A stretch of DNA of 64,000 bases from Cryptosporangium aurantiacum (GCF_900143005.1 NZ_FRCS01000011.1:215495-279494); one strand, 5' to 3'; shown: positions 53,933 to 63,358, counted from the stretch's first letter. Made by a program: numbers and translations. Notes: a model not told the origin generated them from the letters alone.

Positions 53933-55716
53933 AGCAGATCGGCGAGCTCGCCCAGCGCCCGGCCGAGTTCGGTGGCGAACCGCTCCATACCGTCGGCCAC
54001 CGCACGCGGCGTGCTGAGATGGACCGCCAGCCGGTCGGGCAGCAGCACGTAGCCGACGCCGATGCACTGGCTGCTGGTCGAGCCGAACCCGAAGTAGTCG
54101 ATCGAGGTCGACGGCGCCGAGCTGGTGCTCAGGTAGTCGTCCCGCAGGATCGTCCAGCCCGGCGAGCGGAACAGCGCGGGCTCGGCGTCCACACCGATGG
54201 CCTCGCCGCGCCGCTGGATGAGCTGCAGCTCCCACAGGTGCTGCTCGGGCGCCTGGATGGCCTGGCACTCCTTGGCCCGCCGGACGTGCGCCTCGGCCGC
54301 GGCCCGGAACGCGGCGCGCCGGGCGTCGGGTGTGGCGTCCGGGTCGTCCATCGCGGCGACGAACTCCACCGCCTCGGGGGTGACGACCCGCATCGCCTCG
54401 GTGCGACCGCGCTGGTACTGCCGGGTGGCGATCGACTCGTAGGTGGCGCCGGTAAGCCCCTTCGCCCGCCGGTGCGCCAGCTGGTAGGCCATCTGGACGA
54501 AGGCGTCCGGCGACATCCGGAGCTGCTTGGCCCGGTCGGAGCCGAAGTCGGTGAACGTGAGCACGGTCGTCGCGGTCGCCGCCGCGTAGTCGGCGAAGTC
54601 CGCTCCGGCCGCCCGGACGGCGGTTCGCAGGGCGTCATCCAGCACGAACGTCACCGGCGCGACGGTCGGGGAGCCCTGGGAGCGGGCGCCGGCGGCCACC
54701 GCGTGTTCGGCCGCCGAAGAGCCCAGCACCGCGTCGACGAACCGGAGGATCGTGGTGCCGTCGAGCTCGCAGTGCTCGACGTTGATGCCGGCCCGCCCGT
54801 TGGCGAACACCACGAACGACACGGCCTTGTCGAACCAGCGGTTGCCGCTGTCGCCGTGCAGGAGGTGGTCGGCCGCGATCAGGTCGTCGGTCGGTGCGAC
54901 GTCCTCGAGGCAGACGCAGAACAGCGCGCTCTCGACGTCGTCCAGAGCGGCGGCGTTCGCGGGGTCGAGCGCGAGCAGCGCCTGCCGGTCGGCGGCCCAG
55001 GCGGCCCTGGCCTTGGTGGTCAGGTGCCCGACCGGGTGTGACGCAGCGTCCGAACCGGCGTCCAGGACGCTCTGCAGCGCACCGGCGATCTCGTCGAGCG
55101 CGTACGGCTCGCCGCCCGGCCCGAGCACGTCGACCTTGCGGGCGACGCCCCGGTGGAGCACCAGGATGTGCCGGGCCCGGGACGGTCCGTCCCAGCCGTT
55201 GCCGTAGGGGCCGCGCACGGTGTCCTGCACCTCTCCCGGGATCCGGGTGGTGGAGAACAGGTACTTGTTCTGCTCCATCGTCTGCGGTACACCGCGCACC
55301 ACCGCTGGTGCGAGCGTTTCGGCGTCCACCGAATGCTTGAAGGCGAGCGCGCCCGCGATGAGAGCCGTCGCGCGTTCGACCTGGGTCTGACCGGAGTCGG
55401 CGAACAAGAAGAAGAAGTTCGCGTTGAGCGCGATCCGGTCGCGGCGCCCGAGGTACCGGTACGGCCAGAACGTGTCGAGCCAGCTGTGGACGCCCTCGGT
55501 GGCGTCGAACTTCTCCAGCACCTGGTGCAGCGGGCGGCCGGGCCCGTCAGGGGCGAGGAAAGCCGCGACCTCGGCCTCGGTCTGCGCGAGTTGCTCGGGG
55601 GTGAGCAGCGGCGCGCACCACTGCAGGAAGCGCTCGCAGGACGCTTCGAGCGTCGGGAGCGGTACCCGCGGAAGGAGGTCCTCGTTGCCGAACGTGCGGG
55701 TCGACCACTCGGGCAC
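53929..55716 (-). CDS. Choline/carnitine O-acyltransferase family protein
   Basis: A 595-residue carnitine-acyltransferase-fold enzyme, normal for the family (about 600). The catalytic His is H315 in NVEHCELDGT. Further marks are ANFFFLFADSG, RHILVLHRG, the substrate loop GRTEAMRVVTPEAVEF, and the C-terminal SxS site STSIDYFGFGS. The GTG at 55716 lies 2 bases after the methyltransferase stop; an in-frame start at 55773 would overlap that gene. Such enzymes are uncommon in bacteria. It would move an acyl group between CoA and a hydroxylated acceptor, perhaps one made by the oxygenase and methyltransferase upstream. Confidence 0.88.
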   Translation of the reverse strand: MPEWSTRTFGNEDLLPRVPLPTLEASCERFLQWCAPLLTPEQLAQTEAEVAAFLAPDGPGRPLHQVLEKFDATEGVHSWLDTFWPYRYLGRRDRIALNANFFFLFADSGQTQVERATALIAGALAFKHSVDAETLAPAVVRGVPQTMEQNKYLFSTTRIPGEVQDTVRGPYGNGWDGPSRARHILVLHRGVARKVDVLGPGGEPYALDEIAGALQSVLDAGSDAASHPVGHLTTKARAAWAADRQALLALDPANAAALDDVESALFCVCLEDVAPTDDLIAADHLLHGDSGNRWFDKAVSFVVFANGRAGINVEHCELDGTTILRFVDAVLGSSAAEHAVAAGARSQGSPTVAPVTFVLDDALRTAVRAAGADFADYAAATATTVLTFTDFGSDRAKQLRMSPDAFVQMAYQLAHRRAKGLTGATYESIATRQYQRGRTEAMRVVTPEAVEFVAAMDDPDATPDARRAAFRAAAEAHVRRAKECQAIQAPEQHLWELQLIQRRGEAIGVDAEPALFRSPGWTILRDDYLSTSSAPSTSIDYFGFGSTSSQCIGVGYVLLPDRLAVHLSTPRAVADGMERFATELGRALGELADLL

Positions 55717-55718
55717 GG

Positions 55719-56552
55719 CTATGCAGCCTTTCTGTTGCGCGGGCGGGAGAGGTAGAGCTGGGCGTAGAACCAACCGTCCGCTTCCAGGCCGGTGGCGTCA
55801 ACGCCCAGGTCGGACAGTCGGTCGAGGACCGAGGTCCGCTCGTGGTCGGTAGCGAACCGCCGCTGCCGGAACGGACGGTCGATGCGGACCGTGGTGTAGC
55901 CGAGGTCGCCGAGCTCGGCGGCGATCGCGTCGTAGGGGAACATCCGCAGGCAGAAGTGAGCCATCCACGGCAGCCTGCCGCCGGCCGCGTCGACGACCCG
56001 CAACAGCGTCTTCTCGGTGACGTACCCGAGGCAGCCGGTGGACACGACCAGGTCGGTACCGGCCAGTTCGGAGCGTTGCGCGTCGGTCGGCTCGTCCGCC
56101 TCGAAGTCGGCGTGCAGGGCGCCGTCGAGGAACCCGGCCGCGACCGCGTAGTCCAGCGCCGGCCGGGAGACGTCCAGACCGACACAACGCGGAGCGTCGG
56201 GCCTGCGGCGCGCGTCGACGAACGCCCGGTCGGCGGCGACCAGCTCGGCGCGGGAGAGGGAGGCGGCCGCGGCGTACCGCTCGGTCAGCTCGGCGACGCT
56301 CGTGCCGCACCGCAGCAGCGCGCCGTTGACCCCGTAGGAACTGCCGATGTCGAGCACGGTGGGCGTGGCGATCCCGGTTTCGGTTCGGTACTCGCCGATC
56401 AGACGCTCGAAATGCGGCAGGGCGAGGTCGGGGATGCGGTAGTCGAACTGCTGGAGGGTCGCGTAGAACGCGCGTGGATCAGGGCGGGTGTAGATGTCGT
56501 CGAAGGAGACTTTCCCGGTCCGGTCATGGGCAACGGTGTCTTCGGTCGGCAC
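55719..56552 (-). CDS. SAM-dependent methyltransferase of the acyltransferase operon
   Basis: 277 residues. Motif I is TVLDIGSSYGVNGALL, the acidic strand-2 end is in CVGLDVSRPALDYAV, and motif IV is LVVSTGCLGYV. The GTG start follows GGAGGGACC. It is 18 bases after the oxygenase stop and 2 bases before the acyltransferase start. It may N-methylate an amino group to give a betaine-like acceptor for the acyltransferase (inference). Confidence 0.85.
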   Translation of the reverse strand: MPTEDTVAHDRTGKVSFDDIYTRPDPRAFYATLQQFDYRIPDLALPHFERLIGEYRTETGIATPTVLDIGSSYGVNGALLRCGTSVAELTERYAAAASLSRAELVAADRAFVDARRRPDAPRCVGLDVSRPALDYAVAAGFLDGALHADFEADEPTDAQRSELAGTDLVVSTGCLGYVTEKTLLRVVDAAGGRLPWMAHFCLRMFPYDAIAAELGDLGYTTVRIDRPFRQRRFATDHERTSVLDRLSDLGVDATGLEADGWFYAQLYLSRPRNRKAA

Positions 56553-56570
56553 TACGAGGTCCCTCCGTGG

Positions 56571-57422
56571 TTAGTCGAGCAGTTCGTCGACGCGCACGGC
56601 CCGGGCCCGATGTTCGGGCAGGACGCGGCCGAACAACTGGCGGGTGCGGGCCGGGCTGCCCACGACGCCGGGGCGCTCCGAGTAGGAGAAAATCGCGGTG
56701 TGGCGCTGGCGTTCGCCCTCGACGGTGGTCACGCGGTGCAACGCGTAGCGGCCACGAAAGAGTTGGAGGTCGCCGGGGCGCAACGTCAGGCGATGCGCCC
56801 GCTGCTGGTCGCGGCCCTCGATCACGGCCTTGACGTCCGCGAAGTTCTCGGCCGATGCCGACCGGATCTCCGGGCAGTACTCGAACACCCCACCGCGCTC
56901 GGGTTCCTGGGTGAGCAGGCTGACCGCGAACTCGTTGGTGTCGAAGTGCCACGGGTGGCCCTTGCCCGGCGCCACGACGTTGAGGCAGAGACCGGCGAGC
57001 GGATCGGCCAGCTCATACACCTCGGGCAGTCCGAAGCAGGCCGCGACGAACCGCTGGAACCGCGAGTCGGTGTAGAGCCGGTGGATGATCGTGTCGCGGG
57101 GAATCAGATCCCGGGCGGTGAAGGCGTTCTCCCGGCGCATCGGGGTGCGTGCCGGGTGGTCCTGCGGTAAGTCGTCGTCGACGTCCACGTTGTAGACGTT
57201 CACGGTCTCCACGTCGAAATGGGCCAGTGGTGCCACCGTCGCGCACTCGGCGCGGAGCGCCTCGTGCAGCGCGGGCCGGATGAAGTCGGGGACGACGCTG
57301 CAGCCCTCGGTGGCCAGCTCGGCCCGCACCCGCTCGACCACCGCCCACCAGGCCGGGCTCTCCGGTTCCGACACCGGATAACGCCCGGTGTCGACCACGT
57401 CCAGATCGGTCGTCGCGCCCAT
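56571..57422 (-). CDS. Fe(II)/2-oxoglutarate-dependent oxygenase (ArpA/BesD-like)
   Basis: 283 residues with a double-stranded beta-helix core. The metal facial triad is H159-x-D161 (GHPWHFDTNEF) and H229 (GRYALHRVTTVEGERQRH); a conserved Arg binds 2-oxoglutarate. Having Asp rather than Gly/Ala in HxD points to hydroxylation, not halogenation. The general style (FDTNEFAVSLLTQEPERGGVFEYCPEIRS, ENFADVKAVIEG) resembles enzymes acting on free amino acids. ATG start with GAGGCGG upstream; it opens a four-gene operon. Confidence 0.85.
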   Translation of the reverse strand: MGATTDLDVVDTGRYPVSEPESPAWWAVVERVRAELATEGCSVVPDFIRPALHEALRAECATVAPLAHFDVETVNVYNVDVDDDLPQDHPARTPMRRENAFTARDLIPRDTIIHRLYTDSRFQRFVAACFGLPEVYELADPLAGLCLNVVAPGKGHPWHFDTNEFAVSLLTQEPERGGVFEYCPEIRSASAENFADVKAVIEGRDQQRAHRLTLRPGDLQLFRGRYALHRVTTVEGERQRHTAIFSYSERPGVVGSPARTRQLFGRVLPEHRARAVRVDELLD

Positions 57423-57531
57423 CTACCGCCTCGCCTGTGGATCCGCCGTCGGGTCCCTAACTGGGTAGCACACTGGTCGAAATAGGACCGGGGCACTCAA
57501 AGGGATGTGACCCTTCCCACCGGGCGATGGG

Positions 57532-58164
57532 TTACCGCGGAATCGCGGTCAGCGTGAGGCTGCCGGGCAGCGCGGCGACGGCGGTTCGCACCCGGGCGGC
57601 CAGGTCGGCGCTGTCCGGCCGAGCGGTGCCCGCCCCCCAGCCCTCGATCGCGTAGTGAAAAGCCGAGACGAGCATGTCCGCCGCGAGCCGTGGCCGCGGA
57701 TCGTCCAGGGCTCCGACGTCGAACCGCCGGTGCGCGATCTCCAGCAGCGCGCGGGTGGTGCGCTCACAGAACTCGCGGTTGTGCGCGTCCATCGACGGGG
57801 TGTTCTGCGCGAGCCGGTGACTCTGCCGCGCCCGCCGTGCCCACTCCTCGTCGCCGATCCGGTCCAGCGCGGCGACCAAACACTCCTCCAGCAGCGTCAA
57901 CAGCGTGCGGCCGGGGTTTTCTGCGGTCTCCAGTTCGGCCAAGACAGCGAGCCACATGTCCTGCAACGGAGCCATCGCGACGTCTTCCTTGCTCACGAAG
58001 TTGCGGAAGAACGTGCGCTTGGAGACGTCGACTCCGTCACAGAGCTCGTCGAGCGTGACGTCGGCGAAACCCCGAGCGGTGAACAGCTCCAGGGCGGAAT
58101 CGATCAGCGCTTGGCGGGTGCGCTGCTTCTTGCGTTCGCGGAGCGGGGCGGGGAGCTCGGTCAC
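57532..58164 (-). CDS. TetR-family regulator
   Basis: 210 residues from the GTG at 58164. HTH: FADVTLDELCDGVDVSKRTFFRNFVSKEDVAM (residues about 32-63). TACCCT (58171-58176) 6 bases before the GTG suggests a leaderless start and argues against the longer frame to 58212. The C-terminal domain is TetR_C_17-like. It is divergent from the MDR oxidoreductase and upstream of the oxygenase operon on the same strand, with a 109-base gap, so it may control either. Confidence 0.86.
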   Translation of the reverse strand: MTELPAPLRERKKQRTRQALIDSALELFTARGFADVTLDELCDGVDVSKRTFFRNFVSKEDVAMAPLQDMWLAVLAELETAENPGRTLLTLLEECLVAALDRIGDEEWARRARQSHRLAQNTPSMDAHNREFCERTTRALLEIAHRRFDVGALDDPRPRLAADMLVSAFHYAIEGWGAGTARPDSADLAARVRTAVAALPGSLTLTAIPR

Positions 58165-58207
58165 GACGGAAGGGTAGCTCGGCAGCAACTGCCTCCTATA
58201 GGCTTTC

Positions 58208-58220
58208 GCCACTCAGTGGC
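58208..58220. promoter_or_regulatory. Candidate TetR operator, GCCACT-C-AGTGGC
   Basis: A perfect 13-base palindrome in the divergent gap between the TetR gene and the MDR oxidoreductase gene, 18 bases before the oxidoreductase GTG. Confidence 0.55.
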
Positions 58221-58238
58221 ACTTGTTGGGAGATCACC

Positions 58239-59150
58239 GTGCGCGCCTTGCTCGTCGACCGCTCCACCCCGTCCGGCCTGCGTTTAGGCCAGGCCGATGA
58301 CCCGATACCCGGCGCCGGACAGGCGCTCGTCCGAACGACGGCGACCTCGCTCAACGCGGGAGAAGTCGTGCACGCGGTCCCGAACGCGCCGGACGGCACG
58401 GTGCTGGGCTGGGACGCGGCCGGTGTTGTGGAGCGCGCGGCAGCCGACGGCTCCGGGCCACCGGCGGGCACCCCGGTAGTCACGGTCGGCCCGGCCGGAG
58501 CGTGGGCGGAACTGCGTGCGGTCGACACCGCGATGCTCGGCGTGGCGCCGGCCGGCGCCGACCTAGGTGCGCTCAGCACGGTCCCGGTGGCCGGAGTCAG
58601 CGCGTTGCTTGCCCTGCGCCGGATCGGCCCGCTGCTCGGCAAGCGGATTCTGATCACCGGCGCGACCGGCGGGGTAGGACGGTACGCCGTGCAGCTGGCT
58701 CACCTCGCGGGCGCCCGCGTGACGGCGTCCACCGCCGACCCCGCCCGGCAGGGCGAGAGCCTGCGGACGCTGGGTGCCGACGACGTCGTCGTCGAGGGGC
58801 GTTTTGACGGCGTCGTCGACCTGGTCGGCGGCGAACAACTGGTCGACGCGTTCGGCCGGCTGACGCCCGGCGGAACGCTGGTGGCTGTCGGACATTCGGC
58901 CGGGCAACCGGCGATGTTCCCGTTCGGAGCGCTCTTCGGCGACGTCGGCCACGACCGCACCCTGGTCACGTTCTACCTGCTGGATTGCCCACGCTTCGAC
59001 GACGAGCTGAGCTGGCTGGCCGGCCGGGTGGCCTCCGGAGCTCTGGATCCGCAGATCTCGTGGCGCGGCAGCTGGGAAGCCGCCGACGACGCCCTGGCCG
59101 CCCTCCGGGAACGCCGTTTGCACGGCAAGGCGGTTCTGGACATCAGCTAG
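58239..59150 (+). CDS. Zinc-type MDR oxidoreductase (quinone-reductase-like)
   Basis: A 303-residue medium-chain dehydrogenase/reductase. The N-terminal GroES-like part has GQALVRTTATSLNAGEVV; the nucleotide fold has ILITGATGGVGRYAVQLAHLAGARV. Zinc ligands are missing, as in quinone oxidoreductases. It is shorter than usual because the catalytic domain loops are compact. The GTG has GGGAGAT upstream. It is likely NADPH-dependent and repressed by the divergent TetR. Confidence 0.87.
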   Translation: MRALLVDRSTPSGLRLGQADDPIPGAGQALVRTTATSLNAGEVVHAVPNAPDGTVLGWDAAGVVERAAADGSGPPAGTPVVTVGPAGAWAELRAVDTAMLGVAPAGADLGALSTVPVAGVSALLALRRIGPLLGKRILITGATGGVGRYAVQLAHLAGARVTASTADPARQGESLRTLGADDVVVEGRFDGVVDLVGGEQLVDAFGRLTPGGTLVAVGHSAGQPAMFPFGALFGDVGHDRTLVTFYLLDCPRFDDELSWLAGRVASGALDPQISWRGSWEAADDALAALRERRLHGKAVLDIS

Positions 59151-59265
59151 TGCCCACCTGATCGGGGCGAATCAGGCTCTATCGGATCGGCGACTGAGTC
59201 GTCTTCTTGCGTTGAAGTGACGCCAGGATCACCTGCCGTAATGAAAGTCCACGAAGGGATCCCCC

Positions 59266-60627
59266 GTGAGCGCATCACCGGCGCACGTGTTCAGGAGGCT
59301 GAGCAGTACGCACCAACCGCACGTTCCGAACAAACGCTTGCGGCACGCGGTGGTGCTCGGTGGCAGCGTCGCCGGTCTGCTCGCCGCGCGGGTACTGGCC
59401 GACCACGCCGAGGACGTCGTCGTCGTCGAGCGCGACGACTCGGTGGACGGCGAGCGGCGGGGCGTGCCGCAGCGTTTTCAGGTCCACGCGCTGCTGCCGG
59501 GCGGGCGTGCGCAGATCGAACGCTGGTTCCCCGGGTTCACCGACGAGGCGATCGGCCACGGTGCGGTGTTCACGAACGCGCACCAGACCCAGCAGTGGGC
59601 CGACGACGTCTGCTCGGTGACGACTCCCAACGCCGTGCTGCTGAACGCCAGCCGCAGCTTCATCGAGGCACAGTTGCGCCGTCACACCCGGGCGCTGCCG
59701 AACGTCCGGCTGCTCACCGCGTTCGCCACCGGGCTGGAATACCGCGACGGCCGGGTCAGCGGCGTCCGGCTCGACGCGGGCGAGTCGCTGCCCGCCGCCT
59801 TCGTGGTGGACGCCATGGGCCGGTCCAGCCGCTTGTCGGACTGGCTGGAGCGGGACGGCTGGGAGGCGCCGGAGCTCGAGCGGATGCAGATCGACGTCAA
59901 CTACGCGACGGCGTACTTCAAGCGCTCCCAGGTTCAGCCACCGGTCGGTGCCGCGATCTCACGCTTCACCCCCGGCTATCACAAGAAGACGCAGGCCGCA
60001 CTCAACGGCATCGAGGACGGCCAGTGGATGCTGATGCTGATGACCTACGGCGACGACCGGCTGTCCCGCGACTGGGACGAGTTCCTGACACGCTGCGCGG
60101 ACCTGCCGCCGGTCTTCGCCGCCGTCGCGCGGGAAGAACCGGTCGGCGAGGTCCACACCTACCGGATGGCCGACGCCCGGCGACGCCGCTACGACCGGGC
60201 GGCTCGGCTCCCGGGCGGCCTGGTCAGCGTCGGCGACGCCGTGGCGTCGTTCAACCCCGTCTACGGACAGGGCATGTCCTCGGCGACGCTGCACGCGTCC
60301 TGCCTGTCGGAGTACCTCTGTGACGGTGCGGACCCCTCCGCCGCCGCGACCGATTTCCTCCGGCTGCAGAAAGTCGTGGTGGACGCTGCCTGGGACCTCT
60401 CCACCTCGGGCGACGCCGAGCGGCTGGAGACCGGCAAGCCCCCACTGCCGGTCCGGCTGCAGCGTGCCCTGATCAACCAGGTGATCGCGGCCTCGGTCGT
60501 CGACGTGACGATCGGGACGAAGTTCAACGACGTCGCGTTCATGAACACGCACCCGAGCACGCTGGCCGCGCCGTCGGTCCTGCTCAGGTCCGTGTGGGCT
60601 AATCGCCGGCGGCAACCGCCACGGTGA
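59266..60627 (+). CDS. FAD-dependent monooxygenase/halogenase-like flavoprotein
   Basis: 453 residues. Motifs: dinucleotide fold HAVVLGGSVAGLLAARVLADHAEDVVVVERD, the second FAD motif GLVSVGDAVASFNPVYGQGMSSATL, and VVDAMGRSSRLSDWLE. The group resembles squalene/geranylgeranyl reductase- and halogenase-related flavin monooxygenases. There is no Trp-halogenase WxWxIP motif, so monooxygenation is more likely. GTG start with AAGGGA upstream. It stands alone, 115 bases after the oxidoreductase gene. Confidence 0.85.
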   Translation: MSASPAHVFRRLSSTHQPHVPNKRLRHAVVLGGSVAGLLAARVLADHAEDVVVVERDDSVDGERRGVPQRFQVHALLPGGRAQIERWFPGFTDEAIGHGAVFTNAHQTQQWADDVCSVTTPNAVLLNASRSFIEAQLRRHTRALPNVRLLTAFATGLEYRDGRVSGVRLDAGESLPAAFVVDAMGRSSRLSDWLERDGWEAPELERMQIDVNYATAYFKRSQVQPPVGAAISRFTPGYHKKTQAALNGIEDGQWMLMLMTYGDDRLSRDWDEFLTRCADLPPVFAAVAREEPVGEVHTYRMADARRRRYDRAARLPGGLVSVGDAVASFNPVYGQGMSSATLHASCLSEYLCDGADPSAAATDFLRLQKVVVDAAWDLSTSGDAERLETGKPPLPVRLQRALINQVIAASVVDVTIGTKFNDVAFMNTHPSTLAAPSVLLRSVWANRRRQPPR

Positions 60628-60636
60628 CGACGGCCC

Positions 60637-60668
60637 GGAGCCCGGCCTCCCCGTGCAGGCCGGGCTCC
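60637..60668. terminator. Bidirectional terminator between convergent genes
   Basis: A perfect 12-base stem, GGAGCCCGGCCT and its complement, with an 8-base loop, lies between the ends of the FAD monooxygenase and the alpha/beta hydrolase genes. There is no long T-run, as is common in actinomycetes. Confidence 0.75.
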
Positions 60669-60673
60669 GCTAC

Positions 60674-61540
60674 CTACTTGGTGGACGCCACGAGCTCGGC
60701 AATCGCGGCGGCGAACCGCTCCGGCTCCTCGACGTGACCGAGATGGCCGCTCTCCTCGAGGATGACCAGCCGGGATCCGGGAACCAGATCGTGGATCTCC
60801 CGGGCCCAGCGCTCACCGCAGATGACGTCGTACCGGCCGCCGATCACGAGCGTCGGCACGGTGAGCCCGGCCAGCAGCTCGCGGTCCTGCACGGTGTCGG
60901 GGTTGCCGTCGGCGTCGAGGCCGGAGATGTAGGTGACGCTGGTGTTGTCGCGGTACGGCGCCAGCTCCTGCTCCCGCTCCCAGTAGTGCGCGAAGTACGC
61001 CGGCAGCAGGCCGCGCAACGTCCGCGTGAGTTGCTCGTCGTCGGTGATCGACCCGACCGAACCGATCGCCTCCAGCACCGCGGGCAGCTCGGGGTTGCCG
61101 TCGTTGCGCCGGGCGAACTCCCCCACCTGACGTGCCGCCTCGGCCTGGTGCTCCGCCCCGGTGACCGGAGCGCTCTCGTACAGCACCACCCCGGCGAGCC
61201 GCTCGGGGTGGTGCGCGGCGTAGTACTGCGCGACGAAGCCGCCGTACGAGTGCCCGAGCAAATAGACCCGCTCTTCGCCGACGTCGTCGAGAACCCGGTC
61301 CAGGGCCGCGGCGTACACCGCCCGGGTGTAGCCGTTCGGATGCGTCGGGAGACGCCCGGATTCACCGGTGCCGAGCGGTTCGACGTAGACCACGGTCGTG
61401 GCCCGCTCGACCTCGGGCATCCGAAGCGAGTCCCAGGAGACACCGGGGCCTCCGGGCACCGCCACCAGCACCGCGGCCCCCTGGCCGTGGACGTGGTAGC
61501 GCTGCGCGATCCCGTTCACCTCGACGGTGCGGGTAGTCAT
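60674..61540 (-). CDS. Alpha/beta hydrolase, proline-iminopeptidase-like
   Basis: 288 residues from the ATG at 61540 (AAGGAACGGGA upstream; the extension to 61615 is not family-like). The triad is Ser in LLGHSYGGFVAQ, Asp in IGGRYDVICGE and His in EESGHLGHVEEP. GGPGVSWDS is the oxyanion HGGPG-type motif of the S33 peptidase group. Substrate could be a peptide, ester or lactone. Confidence 0.88.
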   Translation of the reverse strand: MTTRTVEVNGIAQRYHVHGQGAAVLVAVPGGPGVSWDSLRMPEVERATTVVYVEPLGTGESGRLPTHPNGYTRAVYAAALDRVLDDVGEERVYLLGHSYGGFVAQYYAAHHPERLAGVVLYESAPVTGAEHQAEAARQVGEFARRNDGNPELPAVLEAIGSVGSITDDEQLTRTLRGLLPAYFAHYWEREQELAPYRDNTSVTYISGLDADGNPDTVQDRELLAGLTVPTLVIGGRYDVICGERWAREIHDLVPGSRLVILEESGHLGHVEEPERFAAAIAELVASTK

Positions 61541-61672
61541 CGTGAATCCCGTTCCTTCCGGCTGCTCAGCACGGGCAGCTGCCCATGGCCCGACCGTGCC
61601 GGACCAGGGCCGCACGCCGAACCGGTGCCGGACCCTGGCGGGTGACCCCAGGGGTCCCGGGTCAGCCTGGCT

Positions 61673-62422
61673 TCACCCGCAGATCGTGATGTCGGTGCCC
61701 AGCAGATGACGCGGTGGCAGACCGAACATGGCGTGGAACGCGCTGGTGAAATGCGATGGGCTGGCGAACCCGGCGTCGACGGCGGCCGTCGTCAGGTCGG
61801 CTCCGTCGCGGATCAGCCCGGCGGCGCGGCGCATGCGCACCCACAGGCGGTAGCGGCGGAAGCTGGTGCCGGTTGCCTCGCCGAACAGGTGCAGGAACCG
61901 TGACGGGGACAGCCCGACGAGCGCGGCCAGGTCGGCGGCGCTGCGGTCGGCGTGTTCGTACAGGGCGCTGACCGCGGTACGGATCCGCGGGTCCATGGCA
62001 CCGTGAGGCCCCGTGGCGGTGTCCAGCCAGCCCTGGGCCGTCTCATCGGTGAGGTCACCGGCGGTCGCGGCCAGGACGTCCTCGTGCCGGTGCCGGTAAG
62101 CGATCATCGTGTCCGACGTCGTCATGACGCGGACGCAGTCGCGGTACCGGCTTGAGGCGGGGTCGAGGTAGCAGAACGCCATCCGGTCGGCCGCGGCGAT
62201 GACCTGATGAGTCAGCCGCGGCGGGATCAGCGCGCTGCGCACCGGTGGCCCGGGCACGCCGTCGACGCCGACCGTGAACGTTCCACCGATCGCGATCGCC
62301 AGGCAGGCCACCGAGCCGCGGTGCGGGTCGAGCCCGAGGGACGGTCCGACGTACACCGCTTGGCCGGGCCACAGCCAGAGCCGCGGCCGGTAGCACGTTC
62401 GTGAAAGCGGCCCCGCCTGCAT
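61673..62422 (-). CDS. AraC-family transcriptional regulator
   Basis: About 249 residues. The C-terminal double HTH has DRSAADLAALVGLSPSRFLHLFGEATGTSFRRYRLWVRMRRAAGLI and TTAAVDAGFASPSHFTSAFHAMFGLPPRHLL. The N-terminal part is a cupin-like sensor. I placed the start at ATG 62422; a GTG at 62452 is possible. It is divergent from two small membrane-protein genes and probably regulates them. Confidence 0.86.
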   Translation of the reverse strand: MQAGPLSRTCYRPRLWLWPGQAVYVGPSLGLDPHRGSVACLAIAIGGTFTVGVDGVPGPPVRSALIPPRLTHQVIAAADRMAFCYLDPASSRYRDCVRVMTTSDTMIAYRHRHEDVLAATAGDLTDETAQGWLDTATGPHGAMDPRIRTAVSALYEHADRSAADLAALVGLSPSRFLHLFGEATGTSFRRYRLWVRMRRAAGLIRDGADLTTAAVDAGFASPSHFTSAFHAMFGLPPRHLLGTDITICG

Positions 62423-62470
62423 CAGCCCATCGTGGCAGGAACAGGTCCTCACGAAGAGCGGAGTACAGGC

Positions 62471-62866
62471 ATGCGGTGGCGCGCGCGGGTGAAACAGCTG
62501 CTGCTCGTCGGCATCGGTACGGCGATCGGCTTCAACGGCGTGGCGGTGGCCGTTGCTCCCGGGCGTATGCAGACGGCCTACGGCATCGACGACCCCACGC
62601 CCGACCTCACGGTGCTGTTACGCCATCGGGCGGTGATGCTGGCGCTGATCGGCGCCGTGGTGGTGGTCTCCGCCTGGCGTCCACCGCTGCGCCCGACCGC
62701 GCGCGTCGTCGCCGCGGTGAGCATGACGTCGTTCGTGCTGTTCGCCTTCGGCACCGGAGTCAACGCCGCTCAGCAGCGGGTCGCGATCGCCGATATGGTC
62801 CTGTTGGTGGCGCTGGCCACCGCGACCGCGCTGCCCGACGAGCCCCGGCCGGCGGCGCGCCCGTGA
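62471..62866 (+). CDS. Small membrane protein with four predicted helices
   Basis: 131 residues. Helices at about 8-27, 52-71, 78-98 and 102-119; PGRMQTAYGID lies after the first. It resembles DUF4345/DUF4267-like small membrane proteins and is coupled to the next gene by a 4-base overlap. GGAG lies 9 bases before the ATG. Function unknown; probably under control of the divergent AraC. Confidence 0.75.
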   Translation: MRWRARVKQLLLVGIGTAIGFNGVAVAVAPGRMQTAYGIDDPTPDLTVLLRHRAVMLALIGAVVVVSAWRPPLRPTARVVAAVSMTSFVLFAFGTGVNAAQQRVAIADMVLLVALATATALPDEPRPAARP

Positions 62867-63234
62867 CCAGCGTCCTCATCGTTGTTGTTGCAGTGTTCTT
62901 CGCGGGCATGGGCATCGTCGGCCTGGCCGCGCCGGTGGCGCTGGTCAAGCCGTTCGGCATCACGCTGTCCGGCGCGGCGGCCCGGACCGAGATCCGCGCC
63001 GTCTACGGCGGATTCGGCGTCGCGATCGCTGTCGTGCTGGCAGTGGCGGTCACCGACCTGGGCGGCATCCGCACCGGAGCCGTGACCACCGTGGCCGCCG
63101 CGTTGCTCGGCATGGCCGGCGGCCGGTTGGTCGCCCGCGTCGTCGAGACACCTCGTTGCTTCTACCCGACGTGGTTCTATTTCTGGGTGGAGGTGGCCGG
63201 CGCGGCCGGGCTGCTGCTCGCCGCATGGGCCTGA
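62863..63234 (+). CDS. DUF4345-like membrane protein
   Basis: 123 residues with four predicted helices; the motif ARTEIRAVYGGFGVAIAVVLA after helix 1 is typical of DUF4345. It starts at GTG overlapping the previous stop. The pair may form a heteromeric membrane complex. Function unknown. Confidence 0.78.
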   Translation: MTSVLIVVVAVFFAGMGIVGLAAPVALVKPFGITLSGAAARTEIRAVYGGFGVAIAVVLAVAVTDLGGIRTGAVTTVAAALLGMAGGRLVARVVETPRCFYPTWFYFWVEVAGAAGLLLAAWA

Positions 63235-63358
63235 GGCGGCGCCGCGTCGAGATGCGGGGTCGGCGCGGCCATGGCCGCCGTTCTCATCGTGCTCGGCGCT
63301 CACACAATCCCGCAGATCCATCGCCGCGGCGCGAACGCAGGAGTGGGATCATCGTCGG

